Shown: positions 43,974 to 52,991 of the stretch, piece by piece | Position numbering within the stretch: position 1 is the first letter of the stretch | How the letters are laid out: each line of letters starts with the position of its first letter | Origin: Noviherbaspirillum cavernae | GTDB lineage: Bacteria > Pseudomonadota > Gammaproteobacteria > Burkholderiales > Burkholderiaceae_D | Reading direction: 5' to 3' | Length of the DNA: 64,000 bases | NCBI RefSeq assembly: GCF_003590875.1 | Contig: NZ_QYUN01000002.1 | Span: 1,426,001-1,490,000, forward strand | Notes under the pieces: generated by a model | What the model saw: the letters and a program-made list of their open reading frames with translations, nothing else | Told to the model about the DNA's origin: nothing | Database searches by the model: none | Position numbers and translations under genes: made by a program

Positions 43974-45440
43974 ATGACACTCATCGAACTCATTATTCTG
44001 TCGCTCGTATCGGCAGTCGCCATATTGCAAGTCTTCATGCTTGTGCGTGGACGTGCGCGCGACCTGACAGCACAGCTGGACAGCATGCAGGATGAATTGC
44101 GCTTCCATCACCAGCAAGCCGGCGAGCGCATCGAGCGCGAGCTGCGCGGCGAGATGCAAACGACAGCACAGCGCACGCGGCAGGAAATGACCGGCAGCCT
44201 TGCGCAGTTTCAGCAGATGCTCACTGCGCAATTGACCAGTGTTGCCACCATACAGAACAACCAGATCGATTCCTTCGCGCAGCAACTCGCAAAGCTGAAC
44301 GAAGTGAATGCGCAGCAGCTCGAATCGATGCGGCAGGCCATCGCGTTGCAAGCGCAGACCGGAAGGGAAGAGCAGGCCGCCACGCTCAAGCGTTTCGGCG
44401 ATTCCTTGAGTCAGGCTATTGCTGCATTGACCGAATCGAACGCGCAACGCATGACGGAAGTGCGCGCAACCCTTGAGGCGAAGATCAGGGATCTGCAAAC
44501 CGACAACGGCACACGGCTGGAAGAAATGCGCAGGACGGTTGACGAGAAACTGCATGCGACTCTCGAGCATCGTCTGGGCGAATCCTTCAAGCTCGTCTCC
44601 GACCGCCTCGAAAAGGTGCATCAGGGTCTGGGAGAAATGCAGCAGCTTGCCATCGGGGTAGGAGACCTGAAGCGTGTGTTGACCAATGTGAAGACGCGCG
44701 GCACATGGGGCGAAGTGCAGCTCGAAATGCTGCTGGAGCAGGTGCTGACACCGGACCAATACGCGAAGAATGTGGAAACCGTGCCGGCGACCGGCGAGCG
44801 CGTCGAGTTCGCCATCAAGTTGCCGGGACAGGAAGAAGGTCAGAAGCCGGTATGGTTGCCGATCGATGCCAAGTTTCCGAAAGAGCAATATGAACGCCTG
44901 ATCGAGGCGGCCGAACATTCCGACGCCGATGGCGTTGCCGCAGCCGGTCGTGACCTCGAGCGCGCCGTGCGCGTGGAAGCGAAAAGCATTGCCGAGAAAT
45001 ATCTGTCGCCGCCGCTGACCACCGATTTTGCCATCATGTTCCTGCCTACCGAAGGCTTGTATGCGGAAGTCATGCGCCGGCCCGGTCTGGCCGACGAGTT
45101 GCAGCGCGTGTGCCGCGTCAGCATTGCCGGCCCCTCGACCTTGTCGGCATTGCTGAACAGTCTGCAGATGGGCTTCCGCACTCTTGCGCTCGAAAAGCGT
45201 TCGTCGGAAGTGTGGCAGGTACTGGGCGCGGTCAAGACCGAGTTTGGCAAGTTCGGCGATGTGCTGGCGGCAACCAAGAGCACGCTTGAGCGCGCCGCCA
45301 GAAATATCGAGCAGGCGGAAACGCGCAGCCGGCAGATGGCGCGCAAGTTGAAATCGGTGGAGGCGCTGCCTGCCGATGCGGCACAGCGTTTGCTTGGGGC
45401 GGAAACGTACACGATGGAAGACGAGAAGGAAGAGCGATAG
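43974..45440 (+). CDS. rmuC: DNA recombination protein RmuC
   Basis: A 488-aa membrane-anchored, coiled-coil nuclease-like protein thought to limit inversions at repeats. One N-terminal helix (residues 3-22) is followed by a long coiled coil (about 28-200). The RmuC core has RGTWGEVQLEMLLEQVLTPDQY near 240, LPIDAKFPKEQYE near 300, and AIMFLPTEGLYAEVMRRPGL near 355. The ATG at 43974 opens the helix directly; the longer upstream frame reads non-coding sequence. Confidence 0.92.
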   Translation: MTLIELIILSLVSAVAILQVFMLVRGRARDLTAQLDSMQDELRFHHQQAGERIERELRGEMQTTAQRTRQEMTGSLAQFQQMLTAQLTSVATIQNNQIDSFAQQLAKLNEVNAQQLESMRQAIALQAQTGREEQAATLKRFGDSLSQAIAALTESNAQRMTEVRATLEAKIRDLQTDNGTRLEEMRRTVDEKLHATLEHRLGESFKLVSDRLEKVHQGLGEMQQLAIGVGDLKRVLTNVKTRGTWGEVQLEMLLEQVLTPDQYAKNVETVPATGERVEFAIKLPGQEEGQKPVWLPIDAKFPKEQYERLIEAAEHSDADGVAAAGRDLERAVRVEAKSIAEKYLSPPLTTDFAIMFLPTEGLYAEVMRRPGLADELQRVCRVSIAGPSTLSALLNSLQMGFRTLALEKRSSEVWQVLGAVKTEFGKFGDVLAATKSTLERAARNIEQAETRSRQMARKLKSVEALPADAAQRLLGAETYTMEDEKEER

Positions 45441-45553
45441 TGCGTTTCCGGTGCAAGGGGCGGTTGGAGATTGTGTTGTCATTCCGAGCTACCGAGAGGA
45501 ATCCCCCAGTTCGGCGTCACATCAACATTTAAGGAACGCATCACCCACACCAT

Positions 45554-46873
45554 ATGGAAATAGCGATACTGTTCGGCCTGATACTCCTGAATGGCGCATT
45601 TGCCATGGCGGAGATAGCACTGATCACCGCGCGCAAGATGCGGCTGCAAAAAATGGCGGAAGATGGCGATGGTTCCGCAGCTGCTGCGATACAACTTGGC
45701 GAAGATCCCAACCGTTTTCTCTCGACGGTGCAGATCGGCATCACATCGATCGGCGTGCTCAACGGTATCGTGGGCCAAGCGACGCTTGCGGAACCCTTCA
45801 GTCTCTGGCTGCAGAACATTGGCGTTCCGGAATCGGCATCCGGCTACCTCTCAACAGGCCTGGTCGTGGTGAGCATCACGTATTTTTCGATCGTGCTGGG
45901 AGAGCTTGTGCCCAAGCGTCTGGGACAGATCAGCCCGGAGCCCATTGCGCGCCTGGTTGCAAGACCAATGCTCTGGATGTCGGCAATCACGAAACCTTTC
46001 GTGAAGCTGCTGTCGGGGTCGACCCAACTGGTATTGCGCAGTTTCGGCGTGACTGCAAACAGCGCACCGGCCATGACGGAAGAGGAAATCCACCTGATGC
46101 TGGCGGAAGGATCGGAGTCAGGTGTGATCGAACACCATGAGCATCAAATGGTGCGCAATGTGTTTCGTCTCGATGACCGCCAGATCGCGACACTGATGGT
46201 GCCGCGCGGCGAGATCGAGTATCTCGACATCGACGGTTCGTTTGAAGAAAATCTGAAGCGCCTGGAACGGAGCAGTCATTCGCGCTTCCCCGTGGTGCGT
46301 GGCGGCTGGGATGAGGTAATGGGGGTGGCCACGGCGCGCCAGTTCCTTACCCAGACCCTGCGCGGAGAAACCCCCAGGCTTGCCGACCATTTGCAGCCGC
46401 CGGTATTTCTGCCGGAGTCGCTGACAGGAATGGAGCTGCTTGAGAATTTCAAGAATTCCGGCGTGCAGCTTGCATTCATCGTGGATGAGTACGGCGAGGT
46501 GCAAGGCATCGTGACCTTGCAAGACGTGCTGGAAGCCATTACCGGCGAGTTCAAGACGACGGAGGCGGACGATGCCTGGGCCGTGCAGCGCGATGACGGC
46601 TCGTGGCTGCTGGATGGCTTGATCCCGGTGCCGGAGCTGAAGGACCGACTCGGTCTGAAGCAGGTCCCGGAAGAGGACAGGGGGCGTTACAACACCCTGA
46701 GCGGAATGATGATGCTGTTGCTGGGAAAACTCCCGCAAACGGCGGACCGCTGTGAATGGGAAGGATGGACCTTCGAAATTGTCGATCTCGACGGCAAGCG
46801 GATCGACAAGGTGCTGGCAGCGCGGACCCAGGAAGCTGCGGAAGAATTCCTGCCGCCTGTGTCGGCAGAATGA
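45554..46873 (+). CDS. CNNM/CorC-like transporter (hemolysin family)
   Basis: A 439-aa inner-membrane protein. The DUF21/CNNM membrane domain has three or four helices in residues 1-175, starting MEIAILFGLILLNGAFAMAEIAL. Two CBS repeats (about 200-325) follow, visible as VPRGEIEYLDIDG and QGIVTLQDVLEAITGE. A C-terminal CorC_HlyC domain closes the protein. Members are linked to Mg2+/Co2+ efflux; the old haemolysin name is historical. Its stop codon (46871-46873) lies four bases from the MITE insertion site, so the reading frame is intact. Confidence 0.9.
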   Translation: MEIAILFGLILLNGAFAMAEIALITARKMRLQKMAEDGDGSAAAAIQLGEDPNRFLSTVQIGITSIGVLNGIVGQATLAEPFSLWLQNIGVPESASGYLSTGLVVVSITYFSIVLGELVPKRLGQISPEPIARLVARPMLWMSAITKPFVKLLSGSTQLVLRSFGVTANSAPAMTEEEIHLMLAEGSESGVIEHHEHQMVRNVFRLDDRQIATLMVPRGEIEYLDIDGSFEENLKRLERSSHSRFPVVRGGWDEVMGVATARQFLTQTLRGETPRLADHLQPPVFLPESLTGMELLENFKNSGVQLAFIVDEYGEVQGIVTLQDVLEAITGEFKTTEADDAWAVQRDDGSWLLDGLIPVPELKDRLGLKQVPEEDRGRYNTLSGMMMLLLGKLPQTADRCEWEGWTFEIVDLDGKRIDKVLAARTQEAAEEFLPPVSAE

Positions 46874-46877
46874 TGTC

Positions 46878-47038
46878 TAGTGTCCTGAATTCGAAATTCG
46901 CTGCATAAAAGATGACGAGAATCGCACCGATACTGCGTCAAAAATGCTCGCAAGGCCTCGGCCTTGCTGCGCTTTTTTCCTTGTCTCGTCGCGATTTCAT
47001 CACTTTTATTTGCAACGAGTTTCGAACTCAGGACACTA
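46878..47038 (-). mobile_element. 161-bp MITE, copy B (inverted)
   Basis: The same element as at 27,661-27,821, in opposite orientation, with the same length and about five or six mismatches. Its terminal repeats TAGTGTCCTGAATTC and the inverted end GAACTCAGGACACTA are bounded by TA. In this orientation a near-perfect stem GCAAGGCC/GGCCTTGC at 46,950-46,967 followed by GCTTTTTT could act as a terminator for the gene upstream. The IS630 element begins in its right-hand TA. Confidence 0.87.
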
Positions 47039-48091
47039 GAGCAGTTTTGTCCTGACCTGCGTCACAAAGCTGTTGAACTACGGGATCGGTGCAGGATCGA
47101 ATGGGATTGGCAGCGGCAGGAGACACGGTCATGGCGTGGCATCCAGGACAAGCCTACGGGCAAGATTTACGGGATCGCGTGCTAAACGCGAGCGGTTCCA
47201 TAGCCGAGGTGGCGACCCGCTTCAGGGTAAGCAAATCGTACGTGGCAAGGGCCCGTTCGCGGCGGCACCGACTCGGGGATGATACGGCGGGTGTCCAGCA
47301 CAACCATGTGCCGTTGAAACTGAGCGGACTGGAAGACGTGCTGGCCGCGCGCGTACAAGCCATCAATGATCAAACGCTGGAACAGTTGTGCCAATGGCTG
47401 CATGCCGAGCATGGCGTTCAGGTGAGCGTGACTACCATGTGGAAGACGCTGGCCCGGCTTGGGCTGAGCCTTAAAAAAAGACGCTCCATGCCGCCGAGCA
47501 GGAGCGCCCGGACGTAGCGCAGGCGCGTTGTGACTGGGCCGCCGAGCAGGGCTGCTTTGACGTGCGCCACCTGGTATTTCTGGATGAGACCTGGGCCGGC
47601 ACCAGCATGACGCCGGCCCGAGGACGCTCCGTGAAAGGCACTCGCTGTCTCGGGCAAGCGCCTTGCGGCCACTGGCATACGACCACCTTCGTCTGCGCCT
47701 TGCGTACCGGCGGCCTGGTGGCGCCTTGCGTGTTCGATGGCCCGATCAATGGCAATGCCTTTCGCACCTGGGTACAACAGGTACTGGCCCCTGTGCTGCA
47801 ACCGGGCGATATCGTGGTGATGGACAATCTCGGCTCGCACAAGGTCGTCGGCATTGCTGCTGCCATCGAGACCGCTGGTGCACAAGTGCGTTATCTGCCG
47901 CCTTACAGCCCCGACTACAACCCCATCGAACAAGTCTTTGCCAAGTTCAAAACGCTCCTCAGAAAAACTGCAGCTCGCACGATGGATACCCTCTGGTGTG
48001 CCTTCGGCGCCCTGCTCGATCAATTCAATGCCGCCGAATGTGAACGATACATTTGCCATTCTGGCTATGGCAAGTCAGGCTGAAACCGCTC
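47039..48091 (+). mobile_element. Complete IS630-family insertion sequence
   Basis: A 1,053-bp element between TA dinucleotides (47,037-47,038 and 48,092-48,093). Imperfect terminal inverted repeats: GAGCAGTTTTGTCCTGAC on the left and GAGCGGTTTCAGCCTGAC as the complement of the right. It holds a full transposase gene in two frames and no passenger gene. The left TA is shared with the MITE. Confidence 0.92.
47131..48083 (+). CDS. IS630-family transposase, made by -1 frameshift
   Basis: A DDE transposase in two overlapping frames. The first frame (47131-47517, 128 aa) starts at ATG after AGGAG and has a helix-turn-helix (GSIAEVATRFRVSKSYVARARS). The second frame carries the catalytic core: FLDETW (first Asp), VVMDNLGSHK (second Asp) and YNPIEQVFAKFK (Glu). 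A run of seven A at 47,473-47,479 followed by G, where the frames overlap, is a likely programmed -1 slip. The joined product would be about 317 aa, normal for IS630. Both frames look intact, so the element may be active. Confidence 0.9.
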
Positions 48092-48753
48092 TAGCGCAAC
48101 AAGGAAATCGACAAGCCGATCAAGGCAGTGCACGCGATCAAGCTGATGGTCCCCGCCTTGAACCGGAACAAGGCGATGCCTGCTGCAACGCCAATCGCCA
48201 TCGCCGTATAGTCCCATTGCGAAATCGGCTGCGCAAGGTGGAACACATGTTCCGCAAAAAACAGGGCAAGACTCACGATCACGCCGACCACCGCCGCCGA
48301 GATTGCTGTCAACGGCGCGCTCAGCCTGATGTTGTCGCGTGTCGATTCCACCATCGGGCCGCCGGCCAGGATGAAGACGAATGACGGCAGGAAGGTGAAG
48401 AACGTGGCGACGCAGGCACCCATCACGCCGGCCAGGAGCGGGCTCTCCGCGCCGAACAATTGTCCGGCCCAGCCACCGACGAACCCGACAAACGCAACGA
48501 TCATGATCAGGGGCCCGGGCGTCGTTTCGCCAAGGGCCAGTCCGTCGATCATTTGCGCCGGCGTTACCCATTGGTAAGTCTCGACTGCGCCTTGATAGAC
48601 GTAGGGTAGAACCGCGTATGCGCCGCCGAAGGTCAGCAGCGCCGCCTTTGTGAAGAACCATGCCATTTGCACGAAGGGATTGGCGATGCCGAATTGCGGC
48701 ACGAGGGCGCTCCATATCGCCGCAGCAATCCCGATACCGGCCAGCGTCACCAC
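48091..48753 (-). CDS. chrA: Chromate transporter ChrA, C-terminal half
   Basis: A 220-aa membrane protein equal to the second CHR domain of a two-domain ChrA. It has [28 protein letters not shown] and about six helices. It is in the same frame as the first half and is cut off from it by a TGA four codons upstream. The GTG start at 48753 has GAGGA about 9 bases before it, so it could be made as a separate chain. Its TAG stop straddles the IS630 boundary, with the third base from the IS. Confidence 0.85.
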   Translation of the reverse strand: MVTLAGIGIAAAIWSALVPQFGIANPFVQMAWFFTKAALLTFGGAYAVLPYVYQGAVETYQWVTPAQMIDGLALGETTPGPLIMIVAFVGFVGGWAGQLFGAESPLLAGVMGACVATFFTFLPSFVFILAGGPMVESTRDNIRLSAPLTAISAAVVGVIVSLALFFAEHVFHLAQPISQWDYTAMAIGVAAGIALFRFKAGTISLIACTALIGLSISLLR

Positions 48754-48765
48754 AGCCAGGTATCC

Positions 48766-49431
48766 TCAGGAAAAGCGGGCATGCTGCGGCGTTGGCGTGT
48801 CGTCGTCAATCAAGGCGATGCCGAAGGATGCCGTGCTTGCCGCTGCATGCTTCCCGTTCACGTTGAACTTCTGCGGCAGCCAGTGTCCGCCGATCAAACC
48901 GATCAGCGCAGCAGCGACGACGATGATTGGAAAGGGAGCATGCAAGGCAGCAATGGCAATGAAGGCTGCCACCGCCACGCAGATCAAGCACGGATTTTTC
49001 AGTGTACGGGAACCGATGCGCCATGCCGCGGCCAGCACCACTGCAACGATTGCCGGTTTGATTCCATACAGTATGCCTATCACTGCCGGGACGTTGCCAA
49101 ACACGATATAGATCCAGGACGCCGCGATCAGGATTACCAGGGAAGGCAGAATGAAAAGTATCCCGGCGACGATACCTCCCCAGGTGCGATGCATCAGCCA
49201 GCCGATATATACCGCCAATTGCGTGGCTTCCGGTCCGGGCAGCAGCATGCAGTAATTGAGCGCATGCAGAAAGCGCTGTTCGGAAATCCAGCGCCGTCTT
49301 TCGACCAGATCGGTATGCATCAATGCAATCTGCCCGGCGGGGCCACCGAAACTGATGAACCCGAGCTTCAGCCAATACCAGAAGGCATGTGAGAGGGATA
49401 CAGGAGTTGGGCGTGGCGGCGAGGTGGTCAT
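48766..49431 (-). CDS. chrA: Chromate transporter ChrA, N-terminal half
   Basis: A 221-aa membrane protein equal to the first CHR domain of ChrA. The motifs FISFGGPAGQIALMH near residue 24 and LPGPEATQLAVYIGW near 67 are diagnostic. It stops at TGA (48766-48768), where a full-length ChrA would read on in the same frame (a Trp TGG codon is the likely ancestor). With the downstream half it may act as a two-chain exporter, like short-chain ChrA pairs, or the gene may be inactive. ATG 49431 was chosen over a longer frame without a ribosome site. Confidence 0.85.
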   Translation of the reverse strand: MTTSPPRPTPVSLSHAFWYWLKLGFISFGGPAGQIALMHTDLVERRRWISEQRFLHALNYCMLLPGPEATQLAVYIGWLMHRTWGGIVAGILFILPSLVILIAASWIYIVFGNVPAVIGILYGIKPAIVAVVLAAAWRIGSRTLKNPCLICVAVAAFIAIAALHAPFPIIVVAAALIGLIGGHWLPQKFNVNGKHAAASTASFGIALIDDDTPTPQHARFS

Positions 49432-49494
49432 TGGGGCGAACTGGAATGTGGAAACGGAAATGACAAGACAACATTCACGATCAAGAGCAGCATC

Positions 49495-49524
49495 CAAAGA
49501 AAAAGGGAGCGAATGCTCCCTTTT
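49495..49524 (-). terminator. Intrinsic terminator downstream of rne
   Basis: A 10-bp perfect stem AAAAGGGAGC/GCTCCCTTTT with loop GAAT (49,511-49,514), followed on the minus strand by TTTTTCTTT. It is placed between the rne stop and the chrA start and would end rne transcripts. Confidence 0.88.
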
Positions 49525-49540
49525 GCGAACTGCCGTTGAA

Positions 49541-49569
49541 CGCCCTGCCCGGTGGCACCGGGCAGGGCG
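49541..49569 (-). terminator. Strong GC hairpin just after rne stop
   Basis: A 13-bp perfect stem CGCCCTGCCCGGT/ACCGGGCAGGGCG around a 3-base loop, seven bases after the rne stop codon. It lacks its own T-run, so it may protect the mRNA 3' end or work together with the terminator at 49,495-49,524. Confidence 0.7.
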
Positions 49570-49575
49570 GTGCGA

Positions 49576-52404
49576 TCAATGCCGCGTTTCGACTTGAACC
49601 AGTGGTTCGGACGACGACGGCGGCAACGGCTTGCGCTCGCGCGGCACACGAGGAACCGGAACGATTCGTGCAGCGGCTTCTTGCGCAGCACTCAGCTTTT
49701 CCGGATCGGTGACAGCCAGAGTGAGGCCCGCGGCGGCCAGCACATCGTGCAGACTGTCCGCTGCCACAGGTACTGGCGCAGCCAGTATGGCTTCAGCCTC
49801 GGCGGATACCGGAGCTGCAGGAATTGCTTCGACTGCAACTGCCGGCATAACCGATTGCGGCTGTTCTGCGGTCGGCACAGCAATGTGCTGCGGTTCCAAA
49901 ACCGCCTGCACGGGCGCGGCAGGTGCAGGCTCGACTGATCCTTCCTGTGCCACAGCTTCGGCTTCTTTCCGGGCCGGGGCTTCCGCCGCATCTGCCGCCG
50001 AGACAGCAAGCACTTCCGCCTTTTCCACGACGACAGCTGATTGCGCTACTTCGGCGATTTCGAGTTGTCCGGTTACCGTCTGAGCACCGGCAGCTTCGCT
50101 ATCTTCCATGCCCTCGGCCGCTGCCACCGCTTCTCCGCCCTCGCGATCGCGGCGGTTACGGTTACGGCCGCCACGGCGACGACGACGACGACGCTCCTCG
50201 CCTTGCTCGGTTGTTTCGCCATCAGCAAGGTTGATCGCCATCTGCTCGGAGCCTTCCGGTTCTGACGTCACCAGCGGCGCAACCGGTGGCACCGGCGCGA
50301 CTGCGACCGCCGCTATTGCTGCTGCAGCGGCCTCGCTGGCAGCGGTTTCTTCCACTACTGCCGGTTTCCGCTCCTCGCGCTGGCGTTGTTGCCGTTCAGT
50401 GCGATCGCGGCGACCTTCGCTGCGGGATTCATTGTCGCGATTCTCGCGGGGCGGGCGAGGCTGGCGCGGCGCTTGCTGCACTTCGGCAGCGGCAGGTTGC
50501 GCTTGTTTCGCTGCATCTCCTCGGGCTTCGGTGCGCGTGACGTCACGCTCTTCATTCCTGTCGCGCCCGCCGCGTCCGCGTCCGCGGCCACGTTGCTGGC
50601 TGCGGCCGTTACGATCGCCACGGTCACGCGGCGCTTGCGGCTTTTCTTCTGCCGTGGGGGCCGGCGCTGCGACCGGCGTTACCGCCTTCTTGCGGAAGAA
50701 TCCGAACATCCGGCTGAAGAAGCCTTGCTGCTCGGGTTCGACGACCGGCATCACAACCGGAGCAGCCTCAACCGGCTTGCGCTCCACGATCGGCGCAGGC
50801 TGATCAGGCGTGATGCCTTTGACCATGGCTTCCTGGCGCGGTTTCAGCTCTTCCTTTTGACGCTTGTTGTAGCCGATGTCGGTTTCCGCTTCCTCTACCA
50901 TGGCGTAGCTCGCGTGAGCATCTTCCAGGCGCGGATCGTCATGCTTGATGCGTTCCAGCTTGTAATGCGGGGTTTCGAGGTGCTTGTTCGGGATCAGGAT
51001 GACAGTCACCCGATGACGCGTCTCGATCTTCAGGATCTCGCCGCGCTTCTCATTGAGCAGGAAGGCAGCAACATCCACAGGTGCCTGGACGTGGATCGCT
51101 GCGGAGTTCTCCTTCATCGCTTCTTCCTGGATGATGCGCAGGACTTGCAATGCGGAAGACTCGGTATCGCGGATATGACCTGTGCCGTTGCAGCGCGGGC
51201 AGGTGACGTGGCTGCCTTCGGACAGGGACGGGCGCAGGCGCTGGCGTGACAGTTCCATCAGGCCGAAGCGGGAAATCTTGCCCATTTGAACGCGGGCGCG
51301 GTCATAGCGCAGCGCATCCTTCAGGCGAGTTTCGACCTCGCGCTGATTCTTGGCGTTCTCCATGTCGATGAAATCGATCACGATCAGACCGCCCAAGTCA
51401 CGCAGACGCAGTTGCCGTGCGACTTCATCGGCGGCTTCGAGATTCGTGTTCAGCGCGGTGGTTTCGATATCGCTGCCGCGCGTGGCGCGTGCCGAATTGA
51501 CGTCGATCGATACCAGCGCTTCGGTATGGTCGATGACGATCGCGCCGCCGGAAGGCAACGGCACAGTGCGGGAATACGCGGTTTCGATCTGGTGTTCGAT
51601 CTGGAAACGTGAGAACAGCGGCACGTCATCGCGGTAGCGCTTGACCCGATGCACCATGTCCGGCATCACGTGGCTCATGAATTGCTGGGCCTGTTCGTAG
51701 ATGTCGTCAGTGTCGATCAGGATTTCGCCGATATCAGGCTGGAAATAATCGCGGATCGCGCGGATTACCAGCGAGGATTCCTGGTAAATCAGGAACGCGC
51801 CGGAAGAAGACTGGCCCGCGCCTTCGATGGCGCGCCACAGTTGCATCAGGTAGTTCAAGTCCCATTGCAGCTCATCGACGCTGCGGCCGATGCCGGCAGT
51901 ACGGGCAATGACCGACATGCCGGAAGGCAGTTCGAGCTTGTCCATCGCCTCGCGCAATTCCTGGCGGTCTTCGCCTTCGACCCGGCGGGAAACCCCGCCG
52001 CCGCGCGGATTGTTCGGCATCAATACGAGATAGCGGCCCGCCAGCGAGACGAAGGAGGTCAGTGCCGCGCCCTTGTTGCCACGCTCTTCCTTCTCCACTT
52101 GGACCATGATTTCCTGGCCTTCACGCAACGCATCCTTGATGGTGCAATTGCGGACGTCCACACCCTCGCGGAAATAGCTGCGCGCCACCTCCTTGAAAGG
52201 CAGAAAGCCGTGACGCTCTTCGCCGTAATTGACGAAACAGGCTTCGAGCGATGGTTCGATGCGAGTAATGACCCCTTTGTAGATATTGGACTTGCGCTGT
52301 TCGCGTCCGGTTGTTTCGATATCAATGTCGATGAGCTTTTGCCCGTCAACAATCGCCACGCGCAGTTCTTCCTGCTGCGTGGCGTTGAACAACATACGTT
52401 TCAT
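49576..52404 (-). CDS. rne: Ribonuclease E
   Basis: A 942-aa endoribonuclease and degradosome scaffold. The ATG giving MKRMLFNATQQEELRVAI is preceded by GGAG. The catalytic half (about residues 1-510) holds the S1 domain, the RNase H-like/5'-sensor regions, the DNase I-like site with IDVNSARATRG (Asp) and VIDFIDM (Asp), and the zinc-link CPRCNGTG near 400. The C-terminal half is disordered, with Arg-rich RNA-binding blocks (GRGRGRGGRDRN and RRRRRRGGRNRNRRDR), then an Ala/Glu/Val/Pro-rich tail. The arginine blocks should bind RNA and partners. It is divergent from rluC. Confidence 0.95.
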   Translation of the reverse strand: MKRMLFNATQQEELRVAIVDGQKLIDIDIETTGREQRKSNIYKGVITRIEPSLEACFVNYGEERHGFLPFKEVARSYFREGVDVRNCTIKDALREGQEIMVQVEKEERGNKGAALTSFVSLAGRYLVLMPNNPRGGGVSRRVEGEDRQELREAMDKLELPSGMSVIARTAGIGRSVDELQWDLNYLMQLWRAIEGAGQSSSGAFLIYQESSLVIRAIRDYFQPDIGEILIDTDDIYEQAQQFMSHVMPDMVHRVKRYRDDVPLFSRFQIEHQIETAYSRTVPLPSGGAIVIDHTEALVSIDVNSARATRGSDIETTALNTNLEAADEVARQLRLRDLGGLIVIDFIDMENAKNQREVETRLKDALRYDRARVQMGKISRFGLMELSRQRLRPSLSEGSHVTCPRCNGTGHIRDTESSALQVLRIIQEEAMKENSAAIHVQAPVDVAAFLLNEKRGEILKIETRHRVTVILIPNKHLETPHYKLERIKHDDPRLEDAHASYAMVEEAETDIGYNKRQKEELKPRQEAMVKGITPDQPAPIVERKPVEAAPVVMPVVEPEQQGFFSRMFGFFRKKAVTPVAAPAPTAEEKPQAPRDRGDRNGRSQQRGRGRGRGGRDRNEERDVTRTEARGDAAKQAQPAAAEVQQAPRQPRPPRENRDNESRSEGRRDRTERQQRQREERKPAVVEETAASEAAAAAIAAVAVAPVPPVAPLVTSEPEGSEQMAINLADGETTEQGEERRRRRRRGGRNRNRRDREGGEAVAAAEGMEDSEAAGAQTVTGQLEIAEVAQSAVVVEKAEVLAVSAADAAEAPARKEAEAVAQEGSVEPAPAAPVQAVLEPQHIAVPTAEQPQSVMPAVAVEAIPAAPVSAEAEAILAAPVPVAADSLHDVLAAAGLTLAVTDPEKLSAAQEAAARIVPVPRVPRERKPLPPSSSEPLVQVETRH

Positions 52405-52991
52405 TTTTTGGCTCCGTGACCTTGCGGCCATCTAATATTGCTGTCAGCGGTGAACGACACCAGCCGATGCAGCATGGTACGGGGGATGTATGCGAGGTCG
52501 GAGTGCTTGAGGAGGGAATTGCCTTAGTGTGCGGGAAAGCGAAACAAACTCGCTTCCTCCGCAACGGGGCGCGGATGAGGTTGATCGCGATGCCGAGTAC
52601 GCGCCTGAGTCGCGCCGAGCGTCTCGAATATGTCGAGCGCAAGTGGCGGCATCGCAGGCGATGAGCAGCTGGATTGAACTGCGCAATACATTGGCTTCAG
52701 CAAAATCGGCAAACGGAATTCAACCACATCAACCAGCAAGCATCCCTTCATCAAGGGCCATGCTTGCCGGACTTATCCATACAATTCAAGCAATCCTGTC
52801 CGGCATCCTTGCGCGACGATCCGATGGCAACAACGGTGCAACCCTGATCCGCACAAGGATGTGCATACACATCTTTTCCATCGAATTTGCATATTGGCGA
52901 GGCTGGTGGAGACGCCCCTGTGTAGAATGTGCTTTTTATTCTTACACCAGCAGCCAGGTTGTACCGGCTGCGAATCGATTATATATTCAAA
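52405..52991. other. Divergent leader region rne / rluC
   Basis: 587 bp containing the long rne 5' leader and the rluC promoter. Long untranslated leaders that allow RNase E to control its own mRNA are known in enteric bacteria; a similar function here is inferred from length and position. A TAGAAT -10-like box at 52,923-52,928 faces rluC but has no good -35. No small gene is supported. Confidence 0.5.
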
